Positions 10,133-18,939 of a DNA stretch of 44,222 nt are shown here, in pieces. The stretch is from positions 1 to 44,222 of the forward strand of contig JAGWBS010000045.1 of NCBI GenBank assembly GCA_021295775.1. The letters run 5' to 3'. The stretch is from Pseudomonadota bacterium. Its GTDB lineage: Bacteria; Myxococcota_A; UBA9160; SZUA-336. The notes beneath the pieces were generated by a model that saw nothing but the letters and a program-made list of their open reading frames with translations, was not told the origin of the DNA and did not search any database. Position numbers and translations under genes: made by a program. Every line of letters starts with the position of its first letter. Positions within the stretch are counted from its first letter, which is position 1.

Positions 10133-10840
10133 ATGAAAGTCCGATGGATTGCCGCGGCGGCGCTGCTCGGCGCTCTGGTCACACTGGTCGGGGCGGGCGT
10201 CGGAAGCGAGGCGGGCCGCGACCGGCGGACCGCCGTTGGCGCGGGCGACGAATGGGCATCGCGGGCGGTCTGGGCCTGCGACCGGCGCAAGCTGGTGATC
10301 GTCGAGGGCGTGCGGGCCGACGAGAAGATCCCGCCGCGGCGCGCCCAGCTGGTGGCGGACGTGCTGATGGACCTGATGCGCTACTGCCAGGCGGAGATCA
10401 CCGCCCGGATCGCGACCGACCAGACGATCACGGTCTCGTCCGACGGGCGGGTGTTCGAGAACTACGTGCCCGGGGAGCCGCTGCCGATCGTCCCGGCCGC
10501 GTTCGGCAATCCGACCCGGCGCGAGCGGATGATCTGGCAGGCCGAACTCGACAAGCTGGTCACGGAGGGCGACCGGCTGTTCCACAGCGACGAGATCGGC
10601 CAGAACGGGGTGGCCTGCGCGATGTGCCACCCGCACGCCGAGCTGACCCATCCCGAGACCTACCCGAAGTTCCAGACCCAGCTCAAGGAAGTCGCCCTGC
10701 TCCGCGACATGATCAACTGGTGCATCCTGAACCCGCTCGAAGGCGAGGAGCTGGCCCACGACGACGACCGCATGCGGGCGCTCGAGGCGTACATTCTCAA
10801 CCAGCGCCGGGGCAAGCCCCTCGAGGCGGGCAAGCACTAG
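10133..10840 (+). CDS. Exported mono-haem cytochrome c, distantly SoxA/TsdA-like
   Basis: The protein has 235 residues with an N-terminal signal peptide (to about residue 25) and one haem site, CAMCH, near residue 160. The region after the haem contains NWCILNPLEGEEL and RMRALEAYILNQ, which resembles the end of SoxA- and TsdA-type cytochromes; this is a pattern judgement, not a search result. The first 100 or so residues were not recognised. The start has an excellent ribosome binding site, GGGAGGAG, at 10118-10125. As third gene of the peroxidase-phosphoesterase unit, it may be the electron partner of the peroxidase. Confidence 0.85.
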   Translation: MKVRWIAAAALLGALVTLVGAGVGSEAGRDRRTAVGAGDEWASRAVWACDRRKLVIVEGVRADEKIPPRRAQLVADVLMDLMRYCQAEITARIATDQTITVSSDGRVFENYVPGEPLPIVPAAFGNPTRRERMIWQAELDKLVTEGDRLFHSDEIGQNGVACAMCHPHAELTHPETYPKFQTQLKEVALLRDMINWCILNPLEGEELAHDDDRMRALEAYILNQRRGKPLEAGKH

Positions 10841-10864
10841 TCCGGCCCGCTCGCCGCGCGGGAC

Positions 10865-11635
10865 TCAGGCCGGCATCAGGCGCAGCAGCGCCTGTCCCCG
10901 GCCCGCGCTCTCGGCCCCGTCGAGCGCCGTTCCGACCCACTCCTTGGCGGCCGCGACGGCCTCCGCCAGCGCCTCTCCCCGGGCCAGGCGCGCCGCGACC
11001 GCCGACGACAGCGCGCAGCCGGTGCCGTGGGCCGCGACGGAGCGGCGGCGTCCGCGCAGCCAGTGGCCGCCGTCGGAGGTGAGCAGGAAGTCGTCCGCGG
11101 CGCCGGAGGCGTGGCCGCCCTTGACCAGGGCGGCGCGGGCGCCCATTTCGAGCAGCGCGGCGGCCGCCGTCTCGGCGTCGGCGTGGCCGGTCAGCGCTTC
11201 GGCCTCCTCCAGATTGGGCGTGACCAGCGCGGCGCCGTCGATCATCCGCGCGCACAGGCTGCCCCAGGCGCGCCGCTCGAGCAGGTAGGCGCCGTCGCTG
11301 GCGCGCAGTACCGGATCGACCACACGCGGGGCGGCGCAATCGGCGAGCGCTCGGGCCACCCGCAGCACCACGTCGTCGGTGGCGAGCATGCCCAGCTTGA
11401 TCGCCCCGGGGGTCAGATCGCCGAGCAGGGCGCCGAGCTGCTCGGCGACGACGTTGGGGAAGACCGGCAGGCTGCGCGCCACCCCTGTGGTAGTCTGCAC
11501 CGTCAGCGCGGTGGGAACCGCCATGCCGTGCACCCCGTGGAGCGCGAACACTTGGAGGTCGAGCTGCAGCCCTGCGCCGCCGGTGGGATCGGATCCGGCG
11601 ATCGACAGCGCCAGCGGCAGACTCTCCGCAGACAT
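10865..11635 (-). CDS. thiD: Hydroxymethylpyrimidine/phosphomethylpyrimidine kinase
   Basis: ThiD phosphorylates the pyrimidine precursor of thiamine twice, yielding HMP pyrophosphate. The ribokinase-like fold is clear: LSIAGSDPTGGAGLQLDL at the N terminus, GVHGMAVPTALTVQTT, IKLGMLA, VVDPVLRASDG, LVTPNLEEAEALTG, and the anion-hole motif HGTGCALSSAVAA near the end. The length of 256 residues is normal. No other thiamine gene is nearby, and no thiamine riboswitch was recognised upstream. GGGAG directly abuts the ATG, which is closer than usual. It converges on the cytochrome gene with a gap of 24 bases. Confidence 0.93.
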   Translation of the reverse strand: MSAESLPLALSIAGSDPTGGAGLQLDLQVFALHGVHGMAVPTALTVQTTTGVARSLPVFPNVVAEQLGALLGDLTPGAIKLGMLATDDVVLRVARALADCAAPRVVDPVLRASDGAYLLERRAWGSLCARMIDGAALVTPNLEEAEALTGHADAETAAAALLEMGARAALVKGGHASGAADDFLLTSDGGHWLRGRRRSVAAHGTGCALSSAVAARLARGEALAEAVAAAKEWVGTALDGAESAGRGQALLRLMPA

Positions 11636-11668
11636 CTCCCGCCAAGCTTAGCCCAGCGCTCGGGAAGC

Positions 11669-12925
11669 CTGGCCCTGGCCGGACTGCTCGCGGCGCTCGC
11701 CGCGGGCGCGGCCCGCGCGCAGACGCCCCCCTCCGCCGCGCCTTCGCCCCCTCCGCTCGCGCCGGCGGTGATCGTGGTCTCGCTGGACGGAGCCCGCTTC
11801 GACTATCCGGAACGGACCGCGCTGCCCGGACTGGAGCGCATCCGGCGCGAGGGCGCGAGCGCCGGCAGCCTGCGGCCGGTCACGCCGTCCAGCACCTTCC
11901 CTTCGCACGTCTCGCTGGCGACCGGCACCTACCCGGACCGGCACGGGATCGTGGCCAATCGCTTCCGCGACCCGCAGCGCGGCGAGTTCGACTACTCCGA
12001 CGAATCGGACTGGCTGCGCGCCGAGCCGCTGTGGATCGCCGCGGAGCGGCAGGGCCTGCGCGCGGCGGTCCTGTTCTGGGTCGGCTCGGGATCGGAGTGG
12101 CGGGGACGGGCGGCCAGCTATCGCCGGACTCCGTTCGATCCCCGCGTGTCCGAGCGGGAAAAGGTCGACCAGATCCTGGACTGGCTGCGTCTGCCCGCGC
12201 AGCGGAGGCCCCGGCTGGTGATGTCCTGGTGGCACGGCCCGGACCGCGTCGGGCATCGGAAGGGTCCGGACTCTCCGGCGGTGGACGAGCAGATGGCGCG
12301 CCAGGACGCCGAGCTGGTGCGCCTGCTCGAGGGTCTCGACGCGCTGGACCGCTGGGACTGCACCACCCTGATCGTGCTCGGCGACCACGGAATGGCGCGC
12401 GTCGGGCGCAGCATCGACCTGCGCCTCGAGCTGCGGCGGCAGGGCCTGCGCGCGAAGGTCTGGAACTCGGGCGGGACCGCCTACGTGGAGCTGTCCGAGC
12501 GCGAAACGCTCTCCCGGGCGCTGGAGTCGCTGCGGGCGCTGGAGGGGGTCGAAGCCTATCCCAGCGCCGCGCTGCCGGAGCGCTACCGGCTGGCGGGGAC
12601 CGGCCGAACGGGCGACCTGGTCGCTTTCACGACTCCCCCGTTCCGCTTCGGCCGCAGCCTGGGGCTGCCGCCCCGCGGCGCCCACGGCTACCCGGCCGAG
12701 GTCGAGTCGATGGGGTCGATCTTCTTCGCGCTGGGGCGGGGCGTAGGCGCCGGCGCGCGCCTGGGGAGGGTGCGCGCCATCGACGTCGCCCCCAGCGTCG
12801 CGGCCCTGCTGGGGATCGAGCCGCCGCTGGCTTCGGAGGGCCGGTCGCTGCTGCCCGAGCTGGCGCCTAGGGAGTGTTCACCCACTCGATGTTCGTGCCC
12901 AGAACCGGCGGCGCCTCGGAGTTGA
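11669..12925 (+). CDS. Exported alkaline phosphatase superfamily protein (nucleotide pyrophosphatase/phosphodiesterase type)
   Basis: This enzyme of the NPP branch of the alkaline phosphatase superfamily hydrolyses phosphodiesters or pyrophosphates. Metal and catalytic motifs are in order: VSLDGAR, a probable Thr nucleophile in SSTFPSH, TGTYPDRHGI, WHGPDRVGHRKGPDS, LGDHGMA and GAHGYPAE. A signal peptide-like stretch (LALAGLLAALAAGAARAQ) precedes the domain. There is no ATG, GTG or TTG between the thiD start at 11635 and this signal. The start given is the first in-frame CTG and is uncertain. The 3' end overlaps the mrp 3' end by 59 bases on the opposite strand. Confidence 0.8.
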   Translation: MALAGLLAALAAGAARAQTPPSAAPSPPPLAPAVIVVSLDGARFDYPERTALPGLERIRREGASAGSLRPVTPSSTFPSHVSLATGTYPDRHGIVANRFRDPQRGEFDYSDESDWLRAEPLWIAAERQGLRAAVLFWVGSGSEWRGRAASYRRTPFDPRVSEREKVDQILDWLRLPAQRRPRLVMSWWHGPDRVGHRKGPDSPAVDEQMARQDAELVRLLEGLDALDRWDCTTLIVLGDHGMARVGRSIDLRLELRRQGLRAKVWNSGGTAYVELSERETLSRALESLRALEGVEAYPSAALPERYRLAGTGRTGDLVAFTTPPFRFGRSLGLPPRGAHGYPAEVESMGSIFFALGRGVGAGARLGRVRAIDVAPSVAALLGIEPPLASEGRSLLPELAPRECSPTRCSCPEPAAPRS

Positions 12926-13964
12926 GCAGCGCGATCTTGCGCGCGACGCTGCCCGCCAGCTCCCCGAAAGCCCGCGCCACCGCGGATTCGGGCGCCGCCA
13001 GCGCGATCGGCTTGCCGCTGTCGCAGGCGTCGACCACGTCCGGCTGGATCGGCAGCCGGCACAGGATCGGGACCCCGAGCGCCTCCGCGGTCCGCTCGGT
13101 CTTGCCGGAGCCGAAGATCGAGTAACGCGTTCCGGTGTCGGGCGCCTCGAACCAGCTCATGTTCTCGACCAGGCCGAGCACCGGCACGTTCACGCGCTGG
13201 AACATCTTCAGGCCCTTGCGCGCGTCGATCAGGGCCATCTCCTGGGGGGTCGAGACGATCAGCGCGCCCGCCAGCGGCGCGCTCTGCGTCACCGTCAGCG
13301 CAGCGTCGCCGGTGCCCGGGGGCATGTCCAGCACCAGATAGTCGAGCTCGCCCCACTGCACGTCGCTCAGGAACTGGCGCATCAGCCCGTGCACCATCGG
13401 GCCGCGCCAGATCACCGGCGCGTCGTCGCCGGTCAGAAAGCCGATCGACATCAGCTTCAGGCCGTAGGCGCGCAGCGGAAAGATCTTCTTGTCGGCTGTC
13501 ATGCGCGGCTGCTCGGACACGTTCATCATCAGCGGCACCGACGGACCGTAGACGTCGCAGTCGAGCAGGCCGACCTTGGCGCCGCTCTCCGCCAGGCACA
13601 CGGCCAGATTGGAGGCGACGGTCGACTTGCCGACGCCGCCCTTGCCGCTGGCCACGGCCAGCACGTTGCGGACCTCGGCCAGACCTTCGGGCCGCGAGGC
13701 GTGCGAGGAGCCGCGCGTCTGGGCGGTCATCTCGACCTCCACCGAACTCACGCCCTCGAGGGCCGAGACGGCCTCGTTCGCCAGCTCCCGGAAGCGGTCC
13801 TTGACCGGGCAGGCCGGCGTGGTCAGCTCGATCGCGAACGCGACCGCGCCATCGTCGATCCGGACGTTCTTGACGAACCCCAGGTCCACGATCGAGCGCT
13901 TGAAGTCGGGATCCTCGATCGGGCGCAGCGCGTCGAGCACCGCCTGTTCGCTGACTGGGCTCAT
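12867..13964 (-). CDS. mrp: Mrp/NBP35-type iron-sulfur cluster carrier ATPase
   Basis: Mrp is a P-loop ATPase that carries and inserts Fe-S clusters. Residues 1 to about 90 form the MIP18/DUF59 domain, including TTPACPVKD. A deviant Walker A, SGKGGVGKST, begins near residue 107, followed by LLDCDVYGPS, LVLDMPPGTGD and STPQEMALID. The usual Cys pair after ENMS is absent: the text reads ENMSWFEAPDTGTRY, so the canonical CPxC cluster ligands are missing. Its likely promoter lies just upstream at 13989-14016, with GGGGAGGAG directly before the start. The gene is convergent with, and overlaps, the phosphatase gene. Confidence 0.93.
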   Translation of the reverse strand: MSPVSEQAVLDALRPIEDPDFKRSIVDLGFVKNVRIDDGAVAFAIELTTPACPVKDRFRELANEAVSALEGVSSVEVEMTAQTRGSSHASRPEGLAEVRNVLAVASGKGGVGKSTVASNLAVCLAESGAKVGLLDCDVYGPSVPLMMNVSEQPRMTADKKIFPLRAYGLKLMSIGFLTGDDAPVIWRGPMVHGLMRQFLSDVQWGELDYLVLDMPPGTGDAALTVTQSAPLAGALIVSTPQEMALIDARKGLKMFQRVNVPVLGLVENMSWFEAPDTGTRYSIFGSGKTERTAEALGVPILCRLPIQPDVVDACDSGKPIALAAPESAVARAFGELAGSVARKIALLNSEAPPVLGTNIEWVNTP

Positions 13965-13988
13965 ACTCCTCCCCTCGTGGAGCCCCCA

Positions 13989-14016
13989 CAGGTATCAAAC
14001 TGTACTCAGGCGTCAA
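13989..14016 (-). promoter_or_regulatory. Sigma-70-like promoter for mrp
   Basis: On the minus strand TTGACG (14016 to 14011) and TACCTG (13994 to 13989) are separated by 16 bases. Transcription would begin near 13982, leaving a short leader with the mrp ribosome binding site. The elements are like those upstream of actA (TTGACG and TACCTG, spacing 18). Confidence 0.6.
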
Positions 14017-14018
14017 GA

Positions 14019-14354
14019 TTGGGCGGCCGGGACGCGCGAGCCCGAATCTACGCCGCGGTGCGGAGGATTCCGCGCGGCCGCGTCGCCACCTACGGCCAGA
14101 TCGCCGAAATGGCGGGGCTGGGTCGCCACGCGCGCCTGGTGGGCTATGCGCTGGCTGCGATCCGAGAGCAGCGACTTCCCTGGCACCGCGTGATCAACGC
14201 CCGCGGCGAAGTCTCGCCGCGGGCGCGCTCCGAAGGCCAGCACGAGCAGCGCGCGCGCCTAGAGGCCGAGGGGATCGTCTTCGGTCCCGGCGGGCGGGTG
14301 GATCTGGGGCGCTACCGCTGGCGGCCCCGCGTGCAAAGCGGCGACGGAGACTAG
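14019..14354 (+). CDS. atl: Alkyltransferase-like DNA repair protein (ATL)
   Basis: ATL proteins resemble the DNA-binding half of O6-alkylguanine-DNA alkyltransferase. They bind O6-alkylguanine without removing the alkyl group and flag it for nucleotide excision repair. The active-site motif PCHRV of true alkyltransferases is PWHRV here, with Trp replacing the catalytic Cys. The helix-turn-helix region RGRVATYGQIAEMAGLGRHARLVGYAL is complete. The protein is about 111 residues. TTG 14019 is the only plausible start, since the upstream frame contains no better one. It diverges from mrp, 54 bases away. Confidence 0.85.
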   Translation: MGGRDARARIYAAVRRIPRGRVATYGQIAEMAGLGRHARLVGYALAAIREQRLPWHRVINARGEVSPRARSEGQHEQRARLEAEGIVFGPGGRVDLGRYRWRPRVQSGDGD

Positions 14355-14386
14355 GCCCCCGCCGGGGCGGCCGCAGCCGTTTCCTC
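14355..14386. terminator. Short intergenic hairpin between converging genes
   Basis: GCCCC (14355-14359) and GGGGC (14364-14368) can form a 5-bp stem with a 4-base loop. It sits in the 32-base gap between converging ATL and DUF2007 genes. A pyrimidine-rich stretch with TTTCC follows. The stem is short, so the call is weak. Confidence 0.25.
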
Positions 14387-14842
14387 TCAGCCCAGCTTGG
14401 GGATCTCGGTGTCTTCGCCCTCCCGCCAGCGACTGGTGCACACCCGGCAGTTGTAGCGCCCCCGCCCCCCGGAGCCGGGAAGCTGGACGAGCTGCGCGAG
14501 CAGCGCCCGAAAGATCGAGCCGAACGCACCCGGGCGCTGGCGGGAGACGAACTCCGAGCCGCACACCGGGCAGCGTACGGGCGGAGGGACCGCGGTCTCC
14601 TCCGCCGGGGAAAGGTCGTAGAGCAGAGCGTCGATGGCGTCGTCCGCGGGGTTGGCGAGCGCTTCGAGCGCACGCTGCAGTTCGCGCTGGCTGACCTGCA
14701 GCAGGGCCTCTCCGGTTCTGGAAACCGGGTCGGTGTCGTCCTGCACGACCGCGGGGATGCCCTGCGACTCGAGCCGCCGGCGCGCCCGTTCCGCCTCCGG
14801 GTAGGAACCGAAGCTGGCGATCGTGACCAGGGATTCGCTCAT
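14387..14842 (-). CDS. DUF2007-domain protein with C-terminal zinc ribbon
   Basis: The first 65 residues or so match the DUF2007 ('putative signal transducing protein') pattern: LVTIASFGSYPEAERARRRLESQGIPAVVQDD. The C-terminal part has two cysteine pairs, CPVCGS near residue 92 and CRVC near 133, suggesting a small zinc ribbon. The function of the family is not established. It is the last gene of a minus-strand series that begins with the sulfite reductase, 25 bases after the transporter gene. Its length, 151 residues, is greater than that of DUF2007-only proteins because of the zinc-ribbon part. Confidence 0.8.
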   Translation of the reverse strand: MSESLVTIASFGSYPEAERARRRLESQGIPAVVQDDTDPVSRTGEALLQVSQRELQRALEALANPADDAIDALLYDLSPAEETAVPPPVRCPVCGSEFVSRQRPGAFGSIFRALLAQLVQLPGSGGRGRYNCRVCTSRWREGEDTEIPKLG

Positions 14843-14867
14843 GCGGCTGACTCGCTCCGGCGCGCGC

Positions 14868-16169
14868 TCAGAACAGATTCTGCGCGAAGCGCACCAGAAC
14901 GTAGGCCAGGACGAGGGGAACGGGCAGGCGAAGCAGCCACTTCCAGCTTCCCCGCCAAAGCTCTCCGGGCGCTTCCCGCTCCCCCGCCTCGCGCGGGCTG
15001 CGGGCGAACCAGCCGGCGAAGACCGCCAGCAGCAGCCCCCCGAAGACCAGGAAGAGTTCGCCCGCCAGCCGGTCCATCAGACTCAGGCTGTCGACGCTGA
15101 GCGCGGGGAGGATTCCGACCGCCGCGATCAGTCCTCCGGCGGCGAGCGTGGCGCCCCGCCGCGGCCAGCCCAGCGCGTCCATCGAGGTGGCGACGACCAC
15201 TTCCAGCAGCGAGATCGCCGAGGTCAGCGCCGCGATCGCCAGCGCGACGAAGAACAGCAGTCCGACCGCGGTGCCCACCACCGCTCCCATTTCCTCGAAG
15301 GCCCGAGGCAGGGTCACGAAGAGCGCCCCGACCGCGCTGCCGCCGATCTGGTCCGAGAGCCCGAAGGCGAAGATCATCGGGAAGACGGCCAGGCCCGCCA
15401 CCAGCGCGACCCCGAAGTCCGCCCCGGCGATCGAGAGCGCCTGGCGGGGCAGGGGGGCGTCGTCCGACAGGTAGCTGCCGTAGGTGAGCATGGCGCCCAT
15501 CCCCAGGCTCAGGCTGAAGAAAGCCTGGCTGGCGGCCGCGGTCAGCACGTCGGCGTTTCCGAGCTGGGCGAAGTCCGGTGCCAGATAGAAGCGGTAGCCC
15601 TCGGCGGCGCCGTCGAGCGTCGCGGCGTAGGCGGCCAGACCCGCCAGCATCACGAACAGCGCCGGCATCAGCACCAGCGCCAGGCGTTCGATGCCGCGCC
15701 GCACGCCGCCCAGCACCGTGGCGACGGTCAGAAGCATGAAGCCCAGGTGCCAGCCGACCGCGCGGCCCCCGTCGACGATGCCGTCGAAGTAGGCGCCCGC
15801 GTCGGCCGGCAGCCCGGAGGTGGCGAGGTCGAAGACGTAGCGCAGCGTCCAGCCGGCGATCACGCTGTAGTAGGCCAGGATCAGGAACCCCGAAAGCACG
15901 AACAGGCCGCCCAGCGCCGGCCAGGCCGAGCCGCCGAGTTCCGCCAGCGCCCCGACGGGACTGCGCCGCGTGCCGCGTCCGATCGCCAGCTCCGCGAGCA
16001 GCACCGGCAGGCCGACGAGGAACACGAAGAGGACGTAGAGCAGGACGAACGCGCCTCCGCCGTTCTCCGCCGTCAGGTAGGAGAAGCGCCACATGTTTCC
16101 CAGCCCGACGGCGGAGCCGACGGCGGCCAGGAAGAAGCCCAGGCGGCTGGACCAGCGTTCGCGTTGCAT
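14868..16169 (-). CDS. Sodium-dependent transporter of the NSS (SNF) family
   Basis: This is a LeuT-fold, sodium-coupled symporter for amino acids or related amines. The N-terminal signature WSSRLGFFLAAVGSAVGLGNMWRFSYL contains the conserved first helix that binds Na+ and substrate. About 11-12 membrane segments follow, with LAYYSVIAGWTLRY in helix 3 and a conserved QAFFSLSLGMGAMLTYGSY in helix 6. The length of 433 residues is typical of bacterial members. Substrate cannot be told from sequence. GGAGG precedes the ATG by six bases. It lies 36 bases downstream of the enoyl-CoA hydratase gene. Confidence 0.92.
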   Translation of the reverse strand: MQRERWSSRLGFFLAAVGSAVGLGNMWRFSYLTAENGGGAFVLLYVLFVFLVGLPVLLAELAIGRGTRRSPVGALAELGGSAWPALGGLFVLSGFLILAYYSVIAGWTLRYVFDLATSGLPADAGAYFDGIVDGGRAVGWHLGFMLLTVATVLGGVRRGIERLALVLMPALFVMLAGLAAYAATLDGAAEGYRFYLAPDFAQLGNADVLTAAASQAFFSLSLGMGAMLTYGSYLSDDAPLPRQALSIAGADFGVALVAGLAVFPMIFAFGLSDQIGGSAVGALFVTLPRAFEEMGAVVGTAVGLLFFVALAIAALTSAISLLEVVVATSMDALGWPRRGATLAAGGLIAAVGILPALSVDSLSLMDRLAGELFLVFGGLLLAVFAGWFARSPREAGEREAPGELWRGSWKWLLRLPVPLVLAYVLVRFAQNLF

Positions 16170-16205
16170 TCGACCTCCGGCGGGCGGCTCGGGGCGACCC
16201 GGCGC

Positions 16206-16970
<765 letters not shown>

Positions 16971-16973
16971 GCG

Positions 16974-18737
16974 CTACTCCTGGACGCCCACCCACTCGCG
17001 GAGCTTTTCCGGGGGCGTCTGCTGCAGGAAATCCCCGGGGGGAAGACCGTCGGGGTTGTGGTCGCGGATCGCGCGCAGCAGGCCGGTGAGGACGGGGACC
17101 AGCTGCTCGGAGCCGACTTTCTCGTACAGCACCTCGGCCAGGCGAGTGCCCTCGCGCGATCCGCCCACCCGGATCATGTGCGCGTTCTTGCCGTAGCCGG
17201 TGATGCCGATCTCGGCCGACGGCGGGCGCGAGCAGTGGTTGGGGCAGCCGGCCATGCGGAGCACCACGTCAACGTCTCCCAGCCCCGCCTGCTCGACCGC
17301 GTCCGCCAGGCCGGGGATGGCGTGCTCGGCATGCGTCATGGCCAGTCCGCAGGTGGGCAGCGCGGGGCAGCCGAAGGCCTGACGGCGGAAGGTGGAGACC
17401 GACTCGGCGGGTGGCACGCCGCGGCGCTCCAGCAGCGCGTCGACCCAGTCGCGCCGCTCGGCCGGGATGTGGGCGATCACCAGGTCCTGGTTGCCCGTCA
17501 CGCGCACGCCCGCGTCCAGCTCGGAGGCGATCTCCCCGACCGCGCTGCGCAGCGACACGCCGTCCGCGTCCCGCACGCGCCCGTTCGCCACCGGGATTCC
17601 CAGGAAGAGCTTGCCGCCGTGCTGTTCGTGCCAGCCGTGGAAGAAGCGGTTGGGCGGCAGGGGCTGGGGGTCGGCGTCCCGCAGGTCGAGTTCGAAGCGC
17701 TCGCGCAGCGCGGCGCGCACGGCGTCCACGCCCAGACGCCGGATGGTGTACTTCCAGCGGGCCAGGCGGCGGTCTTTGCGCTCCCCGTTCTCCTTCTGGA
17801 GGATCAGGATCGCGCGCGTCGCGTCGACCACCTGCTCCCGGGGCACGCGCCCCAGGTACAGGCCGAGCAGCGCCCGGGTGTGCGGCATGCCGTGCGTGGT
17901 GCCGAGACCCCCGCCCGAGTACAGGTCGTACTGCCGGGCCACGGCGCCGTTCTCGACCACGGGCAGGAACCCGACGTCCTGGGTCAGCAGGTCGACGGAG
18001 TTGTCGCGCGGGTGCGCGATGCCGACCTTGAACTTGCGGGGCAGGTACTGGGGCCCGTACAGGGGCTCCTCGGGTTCCAGCGCTTGCTCGATCCGGCCCA
18101 GCTCGTCGGTCAGGAAGATCTGGTAGTAGGCCGAGGACTGCGGAGCGAGCTCGGAGGCGATCCGGAAGGCGAGCTCGCGCGAGGCGAGCGGCAGCTCCGG
18201 GTCCAGGTCGTCGGCCACGCCGCACATGGTGTTGCGGTTGTCGTCGCCGCAGGCGCCCAGCGTGGAGATCTCCTGGTCGCGCCGTGGGTAGTCCTGCTTG
18301 AGAAAGCGGACCAGCTCGCCCAGCTTCGCCGGGGCCACGTGGTGGAACTGCACCCCCTGGCGCGTGGTCAGCCGCAGGCTTCCGTCCGCGAAGCGGTCCG
18401 AGGCCTCGCAGATCGCGTTCCACAGCGCCGCCGAGAACTCGCCGCCCGCGGGGACCTTCAGCCGCAGCATCAGAATCTGGGAGCCGGTCTTGCGGCCCTC
18501 GACGCGCGCCTGCTGCTTGTACACGCCGAAGTGCTTGGAGATCTCCTAGGCCTCGTTGCCGAGGTTGGCGGCCTCTCCCCGGGCCAGGCTCTCGACCTCC
18601 TCGCGAAAGCTGTGAGGGCGCTTGCCCGCGACCCAGAACAGGCCCTGGCTGTCGGCCTTGAGACGCTCGTTTCGAGACATCTCGGACAGCTCGGAATCGA
18701 GCAGGCTGACGACTTTGGAAGGCGGTGGCTTGGCCAT
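16974..18737 (-). CDS. Sirohaem/4Fe-4S sulfite (or nitrite) reductase, interrupted by an in-frame TAG
   Basis: The enzyme carries out six-electron reduction of sulfite to sulfide, or nitrite to ammonia, using sirohaem coupled to a 4Fe-4S cluster. Cluster cysteines are visible in FGCPALPTCG (C-x5-C) and AGCPNHC (C-x3-C), and sirohaem-binding LRLTTRQGVQFHHV is present. CPALPTCGLA favours sulfite reductase. The full product would be 587 residues from ATG 18737, but codon 64 is TAG (18546-18548), inside LGNEA-stop-EISKHFGVYKQQ. Both sides read as one conserved domain in the same frame. Without readthrough, only a piece from an internal GTG (18524) could be made. No flavoprotein subunit is nearby. 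Confidence 0.85.
18546..18548 (-). other. In-frame amber codon within the sulfite reductase gene
   Basis: TAG lies in the same frame as conserved sequence before it (LARGEAANLGNEA) and after it (EISKHFGVYKQQAR). The position would be expected to hold Lys, Glu or Gln, each one base away (AAG, GAG, CAG). TAG is used as an ordinary stop elsewhere here (rpsF, rplI, mpl, actC), so a general reassignment is unlikely. Confidence 0.9.
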
Positions 18738-18939
18738 GGATGGGTCTCTAGGGGCGGCTCGCTTGGCGAGCGCCGAGGGCGAATCATCGCAATAGCGGAG
18801 CGGAATTTCACCCCTGCCCCGGAACCGAGCCGCGGGCCGCGGCGATTCGCTAGAATCCGCCGCGAACCGACGGCGGCGTCGCCGCCGCGGGAACGAACCA
18901 ACCCGGGGGCCGCCGGCGGCGGCCGAGAGGAGCAGGGCC
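18738..18939 (+). promoter_or_regulatory. Divergent intergenic region with candidate -10 and structured leader of the aldolase gene
   Basis: TAGAAT at 18851-18856 is a plausible -10 box for the aldolase; no clear -35 is seen. Downstream, two GC-rich inverted repeats could fold in the transcript: CGGCGGCG / CGCCGCCG (18871-18887, one-base centre) and GGCCGCC / GGCGGCC (18908-18924, three-base loop). The second abuts the ribosome binding site GAGAGGAG at 18925-18932. On the minus strand the sulfite reductase leader shows no clear promoter. Confidence 0.35.

Noticed and set aside
11027..11668. Upstream extension of the phosphatase frame through thiD
   Set aside because: This part lies antisense to a clear thiD gene and has no homology-like pattern. 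The signal peptide after 11669 marks the real N terminus.
18546..18548. Selenocysteine-like or whole-genome stop reassignment
   Set aside because: The codon is TAG, not TGA. TAG ends many other genes here in the expected place, so a general reassignment does not fit.
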